Of a DNA stretch of 64,000 nucleotides, positions 1 through 7,115 are shown in pieces (positions within the stretch are counted from its first letter, which is position 1; every line of letters begins with the position of its first letter). The notes beneath the pieces were generated by a model. That model was given only the letters and a program-made list of their open reading frames with translations. It was not told where the DNA came from and made no database searches. The stretch is taken from contig CANLGL010000010.1 of NCBI GenBank assembly GCA_947490345.1, forward strand, positions 49,835 through 113,834. Reading direction: 5' to 3'. The position numbers and the translations under genes are program-made. The stretch is from Deltaproteobacteria bacterium. GTDB lineage: Bacteria > Myxococcota_A > UBA796 > SXON01.

Positions 1-790
1 CGCGCACCAGGAGCCGCCGCAACCACGACTCGACGCCGTCCGGCACCGCAAGCACCGGTGCGAAGGCCGGAAGCGATGCGGAGACGTGCTGCTCCATCAC
101 CGCGTCGGGGCCACCGACGAAGGGCGGCGACCCGGTCAAGAGCGCCCAGGCAGTGCACCCGAGCGCGTACAGGTCGCTCCAAGGCCCCACCGGGCCAAAC
201 CCATCCGCCACCCGCTCGGGCGCCATGTAGCCAGGCGTGCCCCACCCTCCGTCCGCGCGCCCCGCGCGCTCCACATCCACCGTGCGCACCAGGCCGAAGT
301 CGCCGAGCTTCACCCCAGGGCGCGCACCGCCGACAAGCAGGTTGGCGGGCTTGACATCGCCGTGCACCAACCCACGGGCGTGCGCGTGCGCCAGTCCGGC
401 CAGCACGTCGGCGAGCGCCTCGCACACGGCCGGCCACGTCATCGTCCCGACCCGGTCGCGGAGCGTGCCGCCCTCGGCGTACTCCATGGCGATCCAGGTG
501 GTGCCGGCCGCCAACCGGCCGCCGCTCCGCGCCGCGACGGCGGCGCCCACCTCGCCGGTGCCGTACACGTACACGATGTTGGGGTGATCGAGCCCGGCGG
601 CGGCACGAAGCTCCACCCGCAGCGCGCTGCGAGCAGCTGGGTCCCGCGCCGAGGCCTCGCTCAGGAGTTTCACGGCTGCCGACACGCGGGTGGCGCTGTG
701 CACGGCGCGCCACACCTCGCCGATGCCGCCGGTGGCGATGTGCTCCTGAAGCTCGAAGGCACCGAGCACGAGGGCGGGGGAAGCTTCCAC
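1..790 (-). CDS. Ser/Thr protein kinase, N-terminal part (cut by window edge)
   Basis: This is the N-terminal part of a Hanks-type Ser/Thr kinase; its C-terminus lies outside the window. Reading the minus strand, a glycine-rich loop (GGIGEVW) sits near residue 21, the catalytic loop HGDVKPANLL near residue 140, then DFGLVR, GYMAPERV and SDLYALG. The arginine of the usual HRD is glycine, so it is a non-RD kinase; the catalytic Asp and the downstream Lys and Asn are kept. I chose GTG at 790 because the glycine loop follows about 20 residues later, but the frame is open further upstream, so the start is uncertain. It diverges from the CoA-transferase gene with about 60 bp between. Substrate and signal are unknown. 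Confidence 0.85.
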   Translation of the reverse strand, partial: MEASPALVLGAFELQEHIATGGIGEVWRAVHSATRVSAAVKLLSEASARDPAARSALRVELRAAAGLDHPNIVYVYGTGEVGAAVAARSGGRLAAGTTWIAMEYAEGGTLRDRVGTMTWPAVCEALADVLAGLAHAHARGLVHGDVKPANLLVGGARPGVKLGDFGLVRTVDVERAGRADGGWGTPGYMAPERVADGFGPVGPWSDLYALGCTAWALLTGSPPFVGGPDAVMEQHVSASLPAFAPVLAVPDGVESWLRRLLVR

Positions 791-851
791 GCCGCCAACG
801 TCACCCGGCGCCCGCTTCCCGGCATTACCGCCGCCGGGGTAAACAGCGGCG

Positions 852-1943
852 ATGTCCTTCCGCGTCGCGGACTTCACCCGCGTGCTCGCCGGTCCCTGGG
901 CAACACAGACGCTTGGCGACCAGGGCTTCGACGTCGTCAAAGTGGAGGCGTTGACCGGCGACGAGACCCGCAGTTTCCACCCGCTGGTCCACGGCAACAG
1001 CGTCTATTTCGCCTGCACCAACCGGAATAAGCGGTCCATCGCCATCGACCTGCGGGCGAGCGCTGGGCAAGCCGTCGCGCGACGGCTGATTGAGAGCGCC
1101 GACGTCGTCATCGAGAACTTCCGCCCGGGCGTGATGGAGCGTTTCGGGCTGGGCGCGACCCTACGAGGGTCGCGACAGGTGTGGGTGAGCATCAGTGCGT
1201 TCGGACATGACAACAACGGAGCCGGCTACGACCTCGTCCTCCAGAGCGTCGGGGGGATCACCACGCTGACCGGCGATCCCCCCGCGAAAGCCGGGCCGAG
1301 CATTTCCGACCTCGCGACCGCGCAGGTGGCCGTCCAGGCCGTGCTCTTCGGTCTCCTGGAGCGGGAGCGGAGCGGCGTCGGTCGCTACGTGGACCTTTCC
1401 ATGCTCGACGTGCAGCACGCGCTGCTCGCCTATTACGCCAGCGCCTCGCTCAACGCGGGGGCGGCGCCGCCGCCGCCGAGCAATGCCCACCCGTCGATCG
1501 CGCCCTACAACCTCTACCGCTGTGCCGACGGCTGGCTGGCGATCTGCTGCGCCAACGATGGGCTGTGGCACAGACTTCGGGAGGCGTTGGGGCTGCCCGA
1601 TCCCGAGGAGTGGCACTCGTTGGCGGGGCGAGTCGCCGACCGCGAGCAGCTGGACGCGGCCATCAACGGTCGCCTTGGGGGCGACTCGGTAGCGCGGTGG
1701 GAGCGGCGGCTGACGGCGGCGGGCGTCCCCTGTGGTCCGGCGCTGAGCGTTGCTGCGTCCTTGGCGCATCCGTTTGCCAGGCAGATCGAAGTTGGTGGAT
1801 GGCGGCTACCGGCTCCGCCCCTGGGGCTACAAGCGAGTCGGCCGCCGCCGCGTCTTGGTGAGCACACGGACGAGGTCTTGGAGGAGCTGGGCTTCGGCGC
1901 AAAGGAGGTGGCGGAGCTACGGAGGGTGGGGGCGGTCGGGTAG
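852..1943 (+). CDS. CaiB/BaiF family (class III) CoA-transferase
   Basis: The 363-residue product matches family III CoA-transferases, which move CoA between a carboxylic acid and an acyl-CoA in the cytoplasm. Visible family features are the N-terminal DFTRVLAGPWATQTLGD segment, the KVE strand near residue 30, NRNKRSIAIDL near 58-67, ADVVIENFRPGVMERFGL near 83-100, and the catalytic aspartate as D153 in SISDLATA. Length is slightly below the usual 380-400, with a compact C-terminal domain. The gene stands alone, divergent from a kinase, so its acyl substrate cannot be guessed from context. It starts at ATG 852; no strong ribosome-binding site is visible. Confidence 0.92.
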   Translation: MSFRVADFTRVLAGPWATQTLGDQGFDVVKVEALTGDETRSFHPLVHGNSVYFACTNRNKRSIAIDLRASAGQAVARRLIESADVVIENFRPGVMERFGLGATLRGSRQVWVSISAFGHDNNGAGYDLVLQSVGGITTLTGDPPAKAGPSISDLATAQVAVQAVLFGLLERERSGVGRYVDLSMLDVQHALLAYYASASLNAGAAPPPPSNAHPSIAPYNLYRCADGWLAICCANDGLWHRLREALGLPDPEEWHSLAGRVADREQLDAAINGRLGGDSVARWERRLTAAGVPCGPALSVAASLAHPFARQIEVGGWRLPAPPLGLQASRPPPRLGEHTDEVLEELGFGAKEVAELRRVGAVG

Positions 1944-2301
1944 CGCCGGTCCCGACCACGCGATCCGCATCGCGGATTCGAGGCGCGCGGGGTTCCCCGC
2001 CGCCGCCGCAGTATCGCGACATGAATGCGTTGAATGCACGTAAAACATGCGAAACTGGTCACTCAGTTGAACGAACGGCAGGTTTCGCACGATTTGGCGG
2101 CGTTCAATGTATCAGTGTCGCGACACATACGACATTTTCCCGCGTCGAGGCACGATCGATGATCGGGCGACGCCTCTCGGCCGGACGCGAAGCGAGCAGG
2201 GTCCCGACGGCGTCGCGGCTGCCGGCGGCGTCGCGGAGGCGACGCGATTCGCTGCGGTTCGCGCCTGACCACGACGCCTGGAGCCTGGCGAATCGCCCAG
2301 A
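1944..2301. other. Gene-free stretch between convergent genes
   Basis: This 358 bp stretch lies between the 3' ends of the CoA-transferase and MFS genes. I see no convincing gene. It has lower GC near 2020-2150 than its surroundings and holds the long imperfect inverted repeat listed separately. The open frames across it are Arg-rich and look like shadows. Confidence 0.5.
2014..2123. repeat. Imperfect long inverted repeat (about 43 bp arms)
   Basis: The left arm (2014-2056) and the right arm (2081-2123) pair as an imperfect palindrome. Shared blocks in order are TCGCGACA, TTGAA, a GC-containing block and TGCGAAAC, with about 24 bp between the arms. A perfect 12 bp palindrome GTGTCGCGACAC lies at the right end. 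It could form a long hairpin at the 3' ends of two convergent genes. No transposase is adjacent. Confidence 0.6.
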
Positions 2302-3489
2302 CTACCTCGGTGATTGCGCGCGTACATCCGCCGGCAGCGCCACGGCGCAGCCAATCGTGATCGCCACAATCGTGCCGAGGAGCACCCAAGGCGCCATCCC
2401 CTGCCAGTCGTCGAGCACCGCCATGGCCACAATCACCACGACGCCGCCGCCGTTCCCGGCGAGCATCACCAGCGCCGTCGCCGCCCCATTGTCCCGGGGC
2501 GCGACCGCCTCGCCCGTCATGGTCAGTAGGAGAGCAAAGGCGGGCATGAACGTCATGCCGAGGAGCGCGCCGGTGATGAACAGGCCCTGCGAGCCCGATG
2601 CCAGCGCCATTGCGGCGTAGGCCGCGCCGGCGCCGACGGCGCACAGAAGCAGCGGGAGCTTGCGCATCCGGAGCTTGTCGGCGATCGGCGGCACCACGAT
2701 CGCTCCCACGATTCCCCCCACGATGATGGCGGCGCCCAAGAGCCCCGCCGCCGCCGCGTCCAGGCCCCGCGGCGCGACCAACTGCTCCAACCAGGTGGTG
2801 AGTCCGTTGAAGAAGCCGAGCCCACCCGCCGCAAGCGCCGTCAGGAGCATGAGCGTGCGGTTCCGGAGCAAGGTCCGCAGTGGAGAAGGATTTTCAGCAG
2901 CGGCCGCGCCCGTCTCGGCCGCGAACACGAGCCACGCCCCCGCCGCTGCAAACGCAACGGCGCTGTTCACGGCCATTGCGCCGCGCCAACCGAGCTCGGT
3001 GTACAGAGGAGGCGTCGTGGCCATCCCCACCGCCATGCCCAGGAACATGCCCACGGTGCCGAGCCCGGTGGCCATGGCCCCCTCGTCCGGCTCGAACCAA
3101 TCCGCCACCAGCTTGGAGATGCCGTTGACGACATAGGGCTGCGCGCACGCGATCACGATCTGCCCGGCGAGCAGCGAGCCAAAATGGGCGGTGTCCAAAC
3201 GAATGAGCGAACCGAACGCGCCGACGAGCGCGCCGATGCCCACGACCCGCTTGTACCCGAGCCGGTCGATGAGCCGGCCGCTATGGGTCGAGAGCAGGCA
3301 GTACAACAGCGGGAAGACCAGGATGAGCAACGAAGCCGTCGTCTCGTCCACCTGGTAGTCGCGTTGCACCTCGATGAGCAGCGGCGCGAAGTTCAGCCAC
3401 AGGAGCTGGCTGACGAGCGCCACGAATACGAATGCTGCGAGCACCCGCCAGCGTCCGGGGCGGGGCGTCGGGGGAAGCGGGGAGGTCAT
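2302..3489 (-). CDS. Major facilitator superfamily transporter
   Basis: The 395-residue product is a predicted 12-helix inner-membrane MFS permease. The first helix starts at about residue 14, and the loop 2-3 signature appears as GRLIDRLGYKR near residue 71. A second half begins near residue 215 after a hydrophilic central loop. The N-terminal part (WLNFAPLLIEVQRDYQVDE) resembles the NNP/OFA-like anion or small-molecule permeases, but the substrate is not readable. Its ATG overlaps the stop of the upstream VapC-like toxin gene by 4 bp (ATGA), so it is probably translated from the same message as the toxin-antitoxin pair. Confidence 0.88.
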   Translation of the reverse strand: MTSPLPPTPRPGRWRVLAAFVFVALVSQLLWLNFAPLLIEVQRDYQVDETTASLLILVFPLLYCLLSTHSGRLIDRLGYKRVVGIGALVGAFGSLIRLDTAHFGSLLAGQIVIACAQPYVVNGISKLVADWFEPDEGAMATGLGTVGMFLGMAVGMATTPPLYTELGWRGAMAVNSAVAFAAAGAWLVFAAETGAAAAENPSPLRTLLRNRTLMLLTALAAGGLGFFNGLTTWLEQLVAPRGLDAAAAGLLGAAIIVGGIVGAIVVPPIADKLRMRKLPLLLCAVGAGAAYAAMALASGSQGLFITGALLGMTFMPAFALLLTMTGEAVAPRDNGAATALVMLAGNGGGVVVIVAMAVLDDWQGMAPWVLLGTIVAITIGCAVALPADVRAQSPR

Positions 3490-3920
3490 CGGGGCTGGTT
3501 AAGCCGTCGAGCATCGGCGAGTACCCTTTCCAGGGTCAGGCCGGGCACTCGAGCATGGTGCCGCACGTTTCCGGTCACCAGGGCCAAGCCATGGCGAATC
3601 GCGGTTGCCGCGATTTGAACATCGGCGTCTCCGGGAGAGATCCCCCGCGATTCGAGTTGCGCTTGAATCTCGCCGAACACCCGAGCCGTTCCGACGTCGA
3701 ACGGCAGCACCGTGACCGCGGGAAGCACCCAATCATCGATGCGCGCCAGCAGAGCGTCCCGCCGCTCCGAGCGGTAGGCGCCTTGGAACAGCTCCCCGAT
3801 GCTCACGGCGCTGGCGTATTGCTGTTGACGAGGGACCGTGGCCAGCCAGGCCCGGTAGATGGGGTTCGGCGCCCGACGCATCGCCTCAGAGAGGGCGTCG
3901 GTGTCGAAGAGGTAGGCCAC
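3486..3920 (-). CDS. vapC: VapC-type PIN-domain toxin
   Basis: This is a 144-residue PIN-domain ribonuclease of the VapC toxin type. The acidic metal-binding residues are visible: D6 in LFDTDALSE, E43 in IGELFQGA, and D98/D100 in GDADVQIAA, followed by LVTGNVRHH near 114-122. The frame is open further upstream, but GTG at 3920 is the likely start: it lies 4 bp after the antitoxin stop and gives the standard PIN N-terminus. Members of this family cleave specific RNAs, often tRNA, and are neutralised by the cognate antitoxin. The stop overlaps the start of the MFS gene by 4 bp, an unusual extension of a toxin-antitoxin operon. Confidence 0.88.
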   Translation of the reverse strand: MAYLFDTDALSEAMRRAPNPIYRAWLATVPRQQQYASAVSIGELFQGAYRSERRDALLARIDDWVLPAVTVLPFDVGTARVFGEIQAQLESRGISPGDADVQIAATAIRHGLALVTGNVRHHARVPGLTLERVLADARRLNQPR

Positions 3921-3924
3921 CCGG

Positions 3925-4209
3925 TCACTCCGCCAGGTCGGGAGGTGACGAGGGGCGCCGGTCACGCGCGATCGCCTCCACCACATCCACGAAGTCCTGC
4001 GCGTCGTCAAACTGCCCCGCCAGCGAGGCCAGTCCGCTCGCCGGTCCTGCGGAACGAAGGCGTTCAAGCGTGTCCAGATCCGTGGCGGCAACGATCGCGA
4101 CGACGGCCTTGCCGTGTCGGGTCACGAGGACGGGAGCGCCATCCTCGGCATCGCGCACACACTGGGAGAAGTGGGCTTTGGCCTCAGCTAGCGAGACGGA
4201 GCGGGTCAT
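3925..4209 (-). CDS. Phd/YefM family antitoxin
   Basis: This 94-residue antitoxin shows the Phd/YefM N-terminal DNA-binding domain: SVSLAEAKAHFSQCV, then PVLVTRHGKAVVAIV near residues 27-41. The C-terminal acidic tail would wrap the adjacent PIN toxin. I prefer ATG 4209, with GAGGTG just upstream, over ATG 4236, because the latter lies inside the predicted -10 element. The gene is first in the operon antitoxin-toxin-MFS. Autorepression is likely through the inverted repeat over the promoter. Confidence 0.85.
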   Translation of the reverse strand: MTRSVSLAEAKAHFSQCVRDAEDGAPVLVTRHGKAVVAIVAATDLDTLERLRSAGPASGLASLAGQFDDAQDFVDVVEAIARDRRPSSPPDLAE

Positions 4210-4220
4210 CGGCACCTCGT

Positions 4221-4253
4221 TGTCCATTATAGTCAAAATGGACAGATTGTCCA
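4221..4253 (-). promoter_or_regulatory. Promoter and operator of the toxin-antitoxin-MFS operon
   Basis: On the minus strand, TGGACA (4253-4248) and TATAAT (4231-4226) are separated by 16 bp and form a sigma-70-like promoter. A perfect inverted repeat TGTCCATT (4221-4228) / AATGGACA (4237-4244) overlaps the -10, and a third half-site TGTCCA (4248-4253) coincides with the -35. This is a typical autoregulatory operator for a Phd-type antitoxin. Confidence 0.75.
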
Positions 4254-4266
4254 GAACGGCCCGCCC

Positions 4267-4575
4267 CTACGGCCCCTCCTCGTCACCTGGAACCGCCGGC
4301 GTCGCCGCGTGCCAGTCGCGGAATGCGTCCGTCCACCCGGCGGGGTCCGCCTCAAAGGCGGCACGCTGCTTCTGGGAGCGCTGGAGGAGGCGGTCGTACC
4401 GAAGCCGCGCCACCAGCAGGCCGAGGACCCGGAGCCCGTCGGGGTCCAGCGCGCGCACCGCCTCTGCAAGCTCGATGGGAAGGCCCTCGCCGAGCAGCGC
4501 GGCGCGCGCGGCGGCCGGGTCCCTGGCGCGCAAGAGGGGGCCGAGGTGCACCTCCCAAGGGTCGGGGGCGCTCAC
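4267..4575 (-). CDS. Small protein coupled to DUF692; possible partner subunit
   Basis: This 102-residue soluble protein is last in a four-gene operon; its ATG overlaps the stop of the DUF692 gene by 4 bp. It contains helix-forming stretches (LGLLVARLRYDRLLQRSQKQ) and ends FRDWHAATPAVPGDEEGP. DUF692 proteins are commonly encoded beside a small partner (MbnC/TglI/BufC type) that presents the substrate, and position and size suggest that role here. I cannot confirm homology by eye, so the partner assignment is inference. Confidence 0.5.
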   Translation of the reverse strand: MSAPDPWEVHLGPLLRARDPAAARAALLGEGLPIELAEAVRALDPDGLRVLGLLVARLRYDRLLQRSQKQRAAFEADPAGWTDAFRDWHAATPAVPGDEEGP

Positions 4576-5402
4576 GCGATGCTCTCGCGGATGCGACGCA
4601 GGGTGTCGGCGAGCACCGGAACGTCGCCAGGCTCGACGGTGCCTTCCTGCCGCTCAAGCGTCACGCAGCGGAGCCCTGTCAGCGCGGGCCGGACGGCATC
4701 GTAGAGCCGCCAGACCTCCTCGGGAACGTCGTGATCGTGACTGTCCAGACGGATGCGCCGCCCCCCGGTCCACGATGCGGGAGCCTCATCCCCACCCGAG
4801 AGGTGCACTTCGAGGACCCGGTCGAGCGGCACCCGCGCCAGCCAGGCCTCCGGCTCGAAACCGAGGTTCACCGAGCTGGTGTAGAGGTTGTGAAGGTCGA
4901 GAAGCAGGTGGTGGTCGCCGAGCGCATCGCCGAGCCAGCCCGGCTCGTCGAGCGGGTGGCCGGGATGCACGATCCAGGCGGAGTTCTCGACACCGACGGT
5001 CCCAAAGACCGCGGCGAGGCGGTCGAGGCTTCGGCGAACACGATCGGCGGTCGCGACGGTATGGGGGACCGGCAGCGGGATCTGGAGGTCGTCGCCCGCC
5101 GCCACCGTCAGCCCGAGATGTTCGGTGTACCACTCAAACGGCAGCGCCGCGTGATCCCGGGCCAGCGCCGCGAGCCAGCGCTCTTGCCGGGCTGAGTCGT
5201 CCCGACTGGCGAGGGAGAAGCCGACTCCATGACCGACGCGGCGCCCTCCCCGCCCGTGCGCGATCGCCGCGAAGCCCCGCGCGAAACCGTTCGGCGCCAG
5301 ACCCACCCCACGCCACGTCGTCTCCGGCGTCACCGAAACGACGTCGACCAGCGGAAACAGCGACGCACACCGGCCGAGCCAGACCTCGTCCGGTGCCAGC
5401 AT
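4572..5402 (-). CDS. DUF692 family protein (MbnB/TglH-like, putative multinuclear iron enzyme)
   Basis: The product (276 residues from ATG 5402) is a DUF692 TIM-barrel protein. Family marks are VGFSLAS, a long segment ending IPLPVPHT, VENSAW, LDLHNLYTS with metal ligands, VLEVHLSGG, DSHDHDVP and a closing TLERQ. Characterised relatives (MbnB, TglH, ChrH) use two or three iron ions to modify cysteines in peptides. GTG at 5435 is an alternative start that would overlap the upstream gene and add a likely beta strand. The operon order is lipoprotein, Tat-exported protein, DUF692, small partner, all overlapping or within 14 bp, which ties the enzyme to the two exported proteins. The substrate is unknown. 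Confidence 0.82.
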   Translation of the reverse strand: MLAPDEVWLGRCASLFPLVDVVSVTPETTWRGVGLAPNGFARGFAAIAHGRGGRRVGHGVGFSLASRDDSARQERWLAALARDHAALPFEWYTEHLGLTVAAGDDLQIPLPVPHTVATADRVRRSLDRLAAVFGTVGVENSAWIVHPGHPLDEPGWLGDALGDHHLLLDLHNLYTSSVNLGFEPEAWLARVPLDRVLEVHLSGGDEAPASWTGGRRIRLDSHDHDVPEEVWRLYDAVRPALTGLRCVTLERQEGTVEPGDVPVLADTLRRIRESIA

Positions 5403-5416
5403 CAGTCCGGTCGCGA

Positions 5417-6202
5417 TTAGAGCTCCGGCGCCCACGAAACCAGGAACTGCAAGAAGCGCTCGCTGTGCTGGGGAACGTAGCCCATGCCGCAGGCGAAGCC
5501 GTAGCCCATGTCGTTGTCGGGCACGTCCGGGTGGGAGCCGCAGCCGGTGGAGGAGGTCCACGATGCCCCCGGCAGCCGGCCGTGTAGGAGCCGGTCCCCC
5601 GACCGGGCCAGCCGCGCCCGCTGGACCGCGTCGAGGCGGCTGAGCGGCACCAAAAGCGCCGCGGCGGCGGCCTCGAAGTCCTCGACGAAGGGCCGGACGC
5701 GGGCATCGGAGGCGGCGATCTCCTCCTTCGCGCGGCGTTGGACCCTCGCCTCCCAGTCCTCACCGTCGTCGTGGTCCCACCCGCGCTCGACCGTCGCGGG
5801 GCCCCACACCCCGTCGAATCGGGCGAAACGGGGCGGAACGCTCGACGGATCGATGAGCCACGCCCAGGCTTCGTCGCCGGTGGCGGTCGCGGGCAAAAGC
5901 GCCGCGACCGACGCCGGACGCGCGCAGACCACGTCGACCTGGCCCAGCAGCACATGCATCCGCTCGCCACCGTAGGTCAGCGCTTCGCCCCAGGCGTCAC
6001 CGCGCCAGTACCGCTCCGCGTCATCCTCCGGCACCACCAACACCAGGAGCACCCGCCCCGCCGCGCGGGCAGCCTTCCACCCGGCGGTGAGCAGCCGGAG
6101 ATCGCTGACCGTCGCGACCTCGCCGCCGAAGGCCTGGTGCACCGAGAGGCCAAGGCCGGCACTGGCGACCGCAGCACCTTGCAGGAAGTCGCGCCGGTTC
6201 AC
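5417..6202 (-). CDS. Tat-exported protein of unknown function in the DUF692 operon
   Basis: This 261-residue protein begins MNRRDFLQGAAVASAGLGLS, a twin-arginine signal with a cleavage region near AFGG. An early segment (AGRVLLVLVVPEDDAERYWRGD) looks like a thioredoxin-fold strand-helix, but no CxxC is present. The C-terminal 50 residues hold TGCGSHPDVPDNDMGYGF followed by ACGMGYVPQ, a conserved-looking region with two cysteines and a histidine that could be a metal or modification site. Its ATG overlaps the upstream lipoprotein stop by 4 bp. I do not recognise a family. Because it lies directly upstream of the DUF692 gene, it is a candidate substrate or periplasmic partner (inference). Confidence 0.7.
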   Translation of the reverse strand: MNRRDFLQGAAVASAGLGLSVHQAFGGEVATVSDLRLLTAGWKAARAAGRVLLVLVVPEDDAERYWRGDAWGEALTYGGERMHVLLGQVDVVCARPASVAALLPATATGDEAWAWLIDPSSVPPRFARFDGVWGPATVERGWDHDDGEDWEARVQRRAKEEIAASDARVRPFVEDFEAAAAALLVPLSRLDAVQRARLARSGDRLLHGRLPGASWTSSTGCGSHPDVPDNDMGYGFACGMGYVPQHSERFLQFLVSWAPEL

Positions 6203-7050
6203 CGTGCACCGCCAAAGCCAATGATGCCCGCCGCGATGTCCAAATAGCCATCCTCGGCGGGAAGCACGACGGTGTTCCGCTCACCCTCAAGGACCAGTCC
6301 ACCCTCGATCCACCACCTGCCGGAGAGAGCGCCCTCGTCGAGCCCGGCGCGCCACGTGCCGTCCGCAGCGAGGATGAGCTGGAGCTCGCCCTGTTCGTGG
6401 AGCCCGACGTAGGCCGCGGCCTCGCCGCTTCGAAGCGCCATCTCAGCCGGATCGACCTCCGTCGTGATACCTTCCGTGTCCGACACCTCCGTAGACACGC
6501 TGCCATCGGCATTACGGGCGTGGGGTGTGCTGCTGGTGTGCCTCCCGATCCCCGGCGCTCGGCCGCTGACACCCGTCGCGCCGCCCGCAAGCGCGACCAC
6601 CGGCCCGTCGGGCTCCTCCACCCACACGGGCACGATCTGCTCTACGCCTGGCAAGCTGTGGGTGGCCAGCAGCAGCAGTAGCTCCGGCGCCTCCACCCGC
6701 CACGCGCCGTCCACGGGCGTGTTGGCGATCGACGCGCCGAAGGAGTCGGGCAGCTCGGGGCGGACGCCGGCCACGGTGTAGAGATCGGCGCGCTCCGGAT
6801 CGAGCTCCTCACCGAGGGTCCAGCCCTCGAAGTCGAGCTCGCCGTCCTCGGCGGTGATCCAGACCAGCTCACCGGCCTCGGCGTCGAGCGTCTCGGGGAT
6901 CGCGTCGATGACGACGCTGTCATCGGTGGTACGCAGCACGGCGGCGGGTTCCAGGAAGCGGACCCCCTCGTCGGCGGCTGAGGGATCAAGCAAGACCAGA
7001 CCGGGCCACGTCGCCTCGGGGGCAACACAGGCCAAGAGGAGGAGAACCAT
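6199..7050 (-). CDS. Lipoprotein, first gene of the DUF692 operon
   Basis: From ATG 7050 the product has 283 residues with a short signal and lipobox LLLAC (Cys8). It continues with acidic beta-rich sequence. The C-terminal 80 residues (LILAADGTWRAGLDEGALSGR, then VVLPAEDGY) read like a small lipocalin-like or META-type barrel segment. The upstream frame extension to 7164 lacks signal features and was not used. It overlaps the next gene by ATGA. No known family was recognised. It diverges from the MopE-repeat lipoprotein with 65 bp between. Confidence 0.75.
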   Translation of the reverse strand: MVLLLLACVAPEATWPGLVLLDPSAADEGVRFLEPAAVLRTTDDSVVIDAIPETLDAEAGELVWITAEDGELDFEGWTLGEELDPERADLYTVAGVRPELPDSFGASIANTPVDGAWRVEAPELLLLLATHSLPGVEQIVPVWVEEPDGPVVALAGGATGVSGRAPGIGRHTSSTPHARNADGSVSTEVSDTEGITTEVDPAEMALRSGEAAAYVGLHEQGELQLILAADGTWRAGLDEGALSGRWWIEGGLVLEGERNTVVLPAEDGYLDIAAGIIGFGGAR

Positions 7051-7115
7051 CTGACTCCGGGGGTGACCCCGGTGCGGACATCGGCGAGAGCCGCCGGTTC
7101 CGCTATGCTCGCAAG

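Noticed and set aside
2014..2123. Inverted repeat as an integron attC site
   Set aside because: The RYYYAAC and GTTRRRY core sites are not found at its ends, and no cassette gene or integrase is present.
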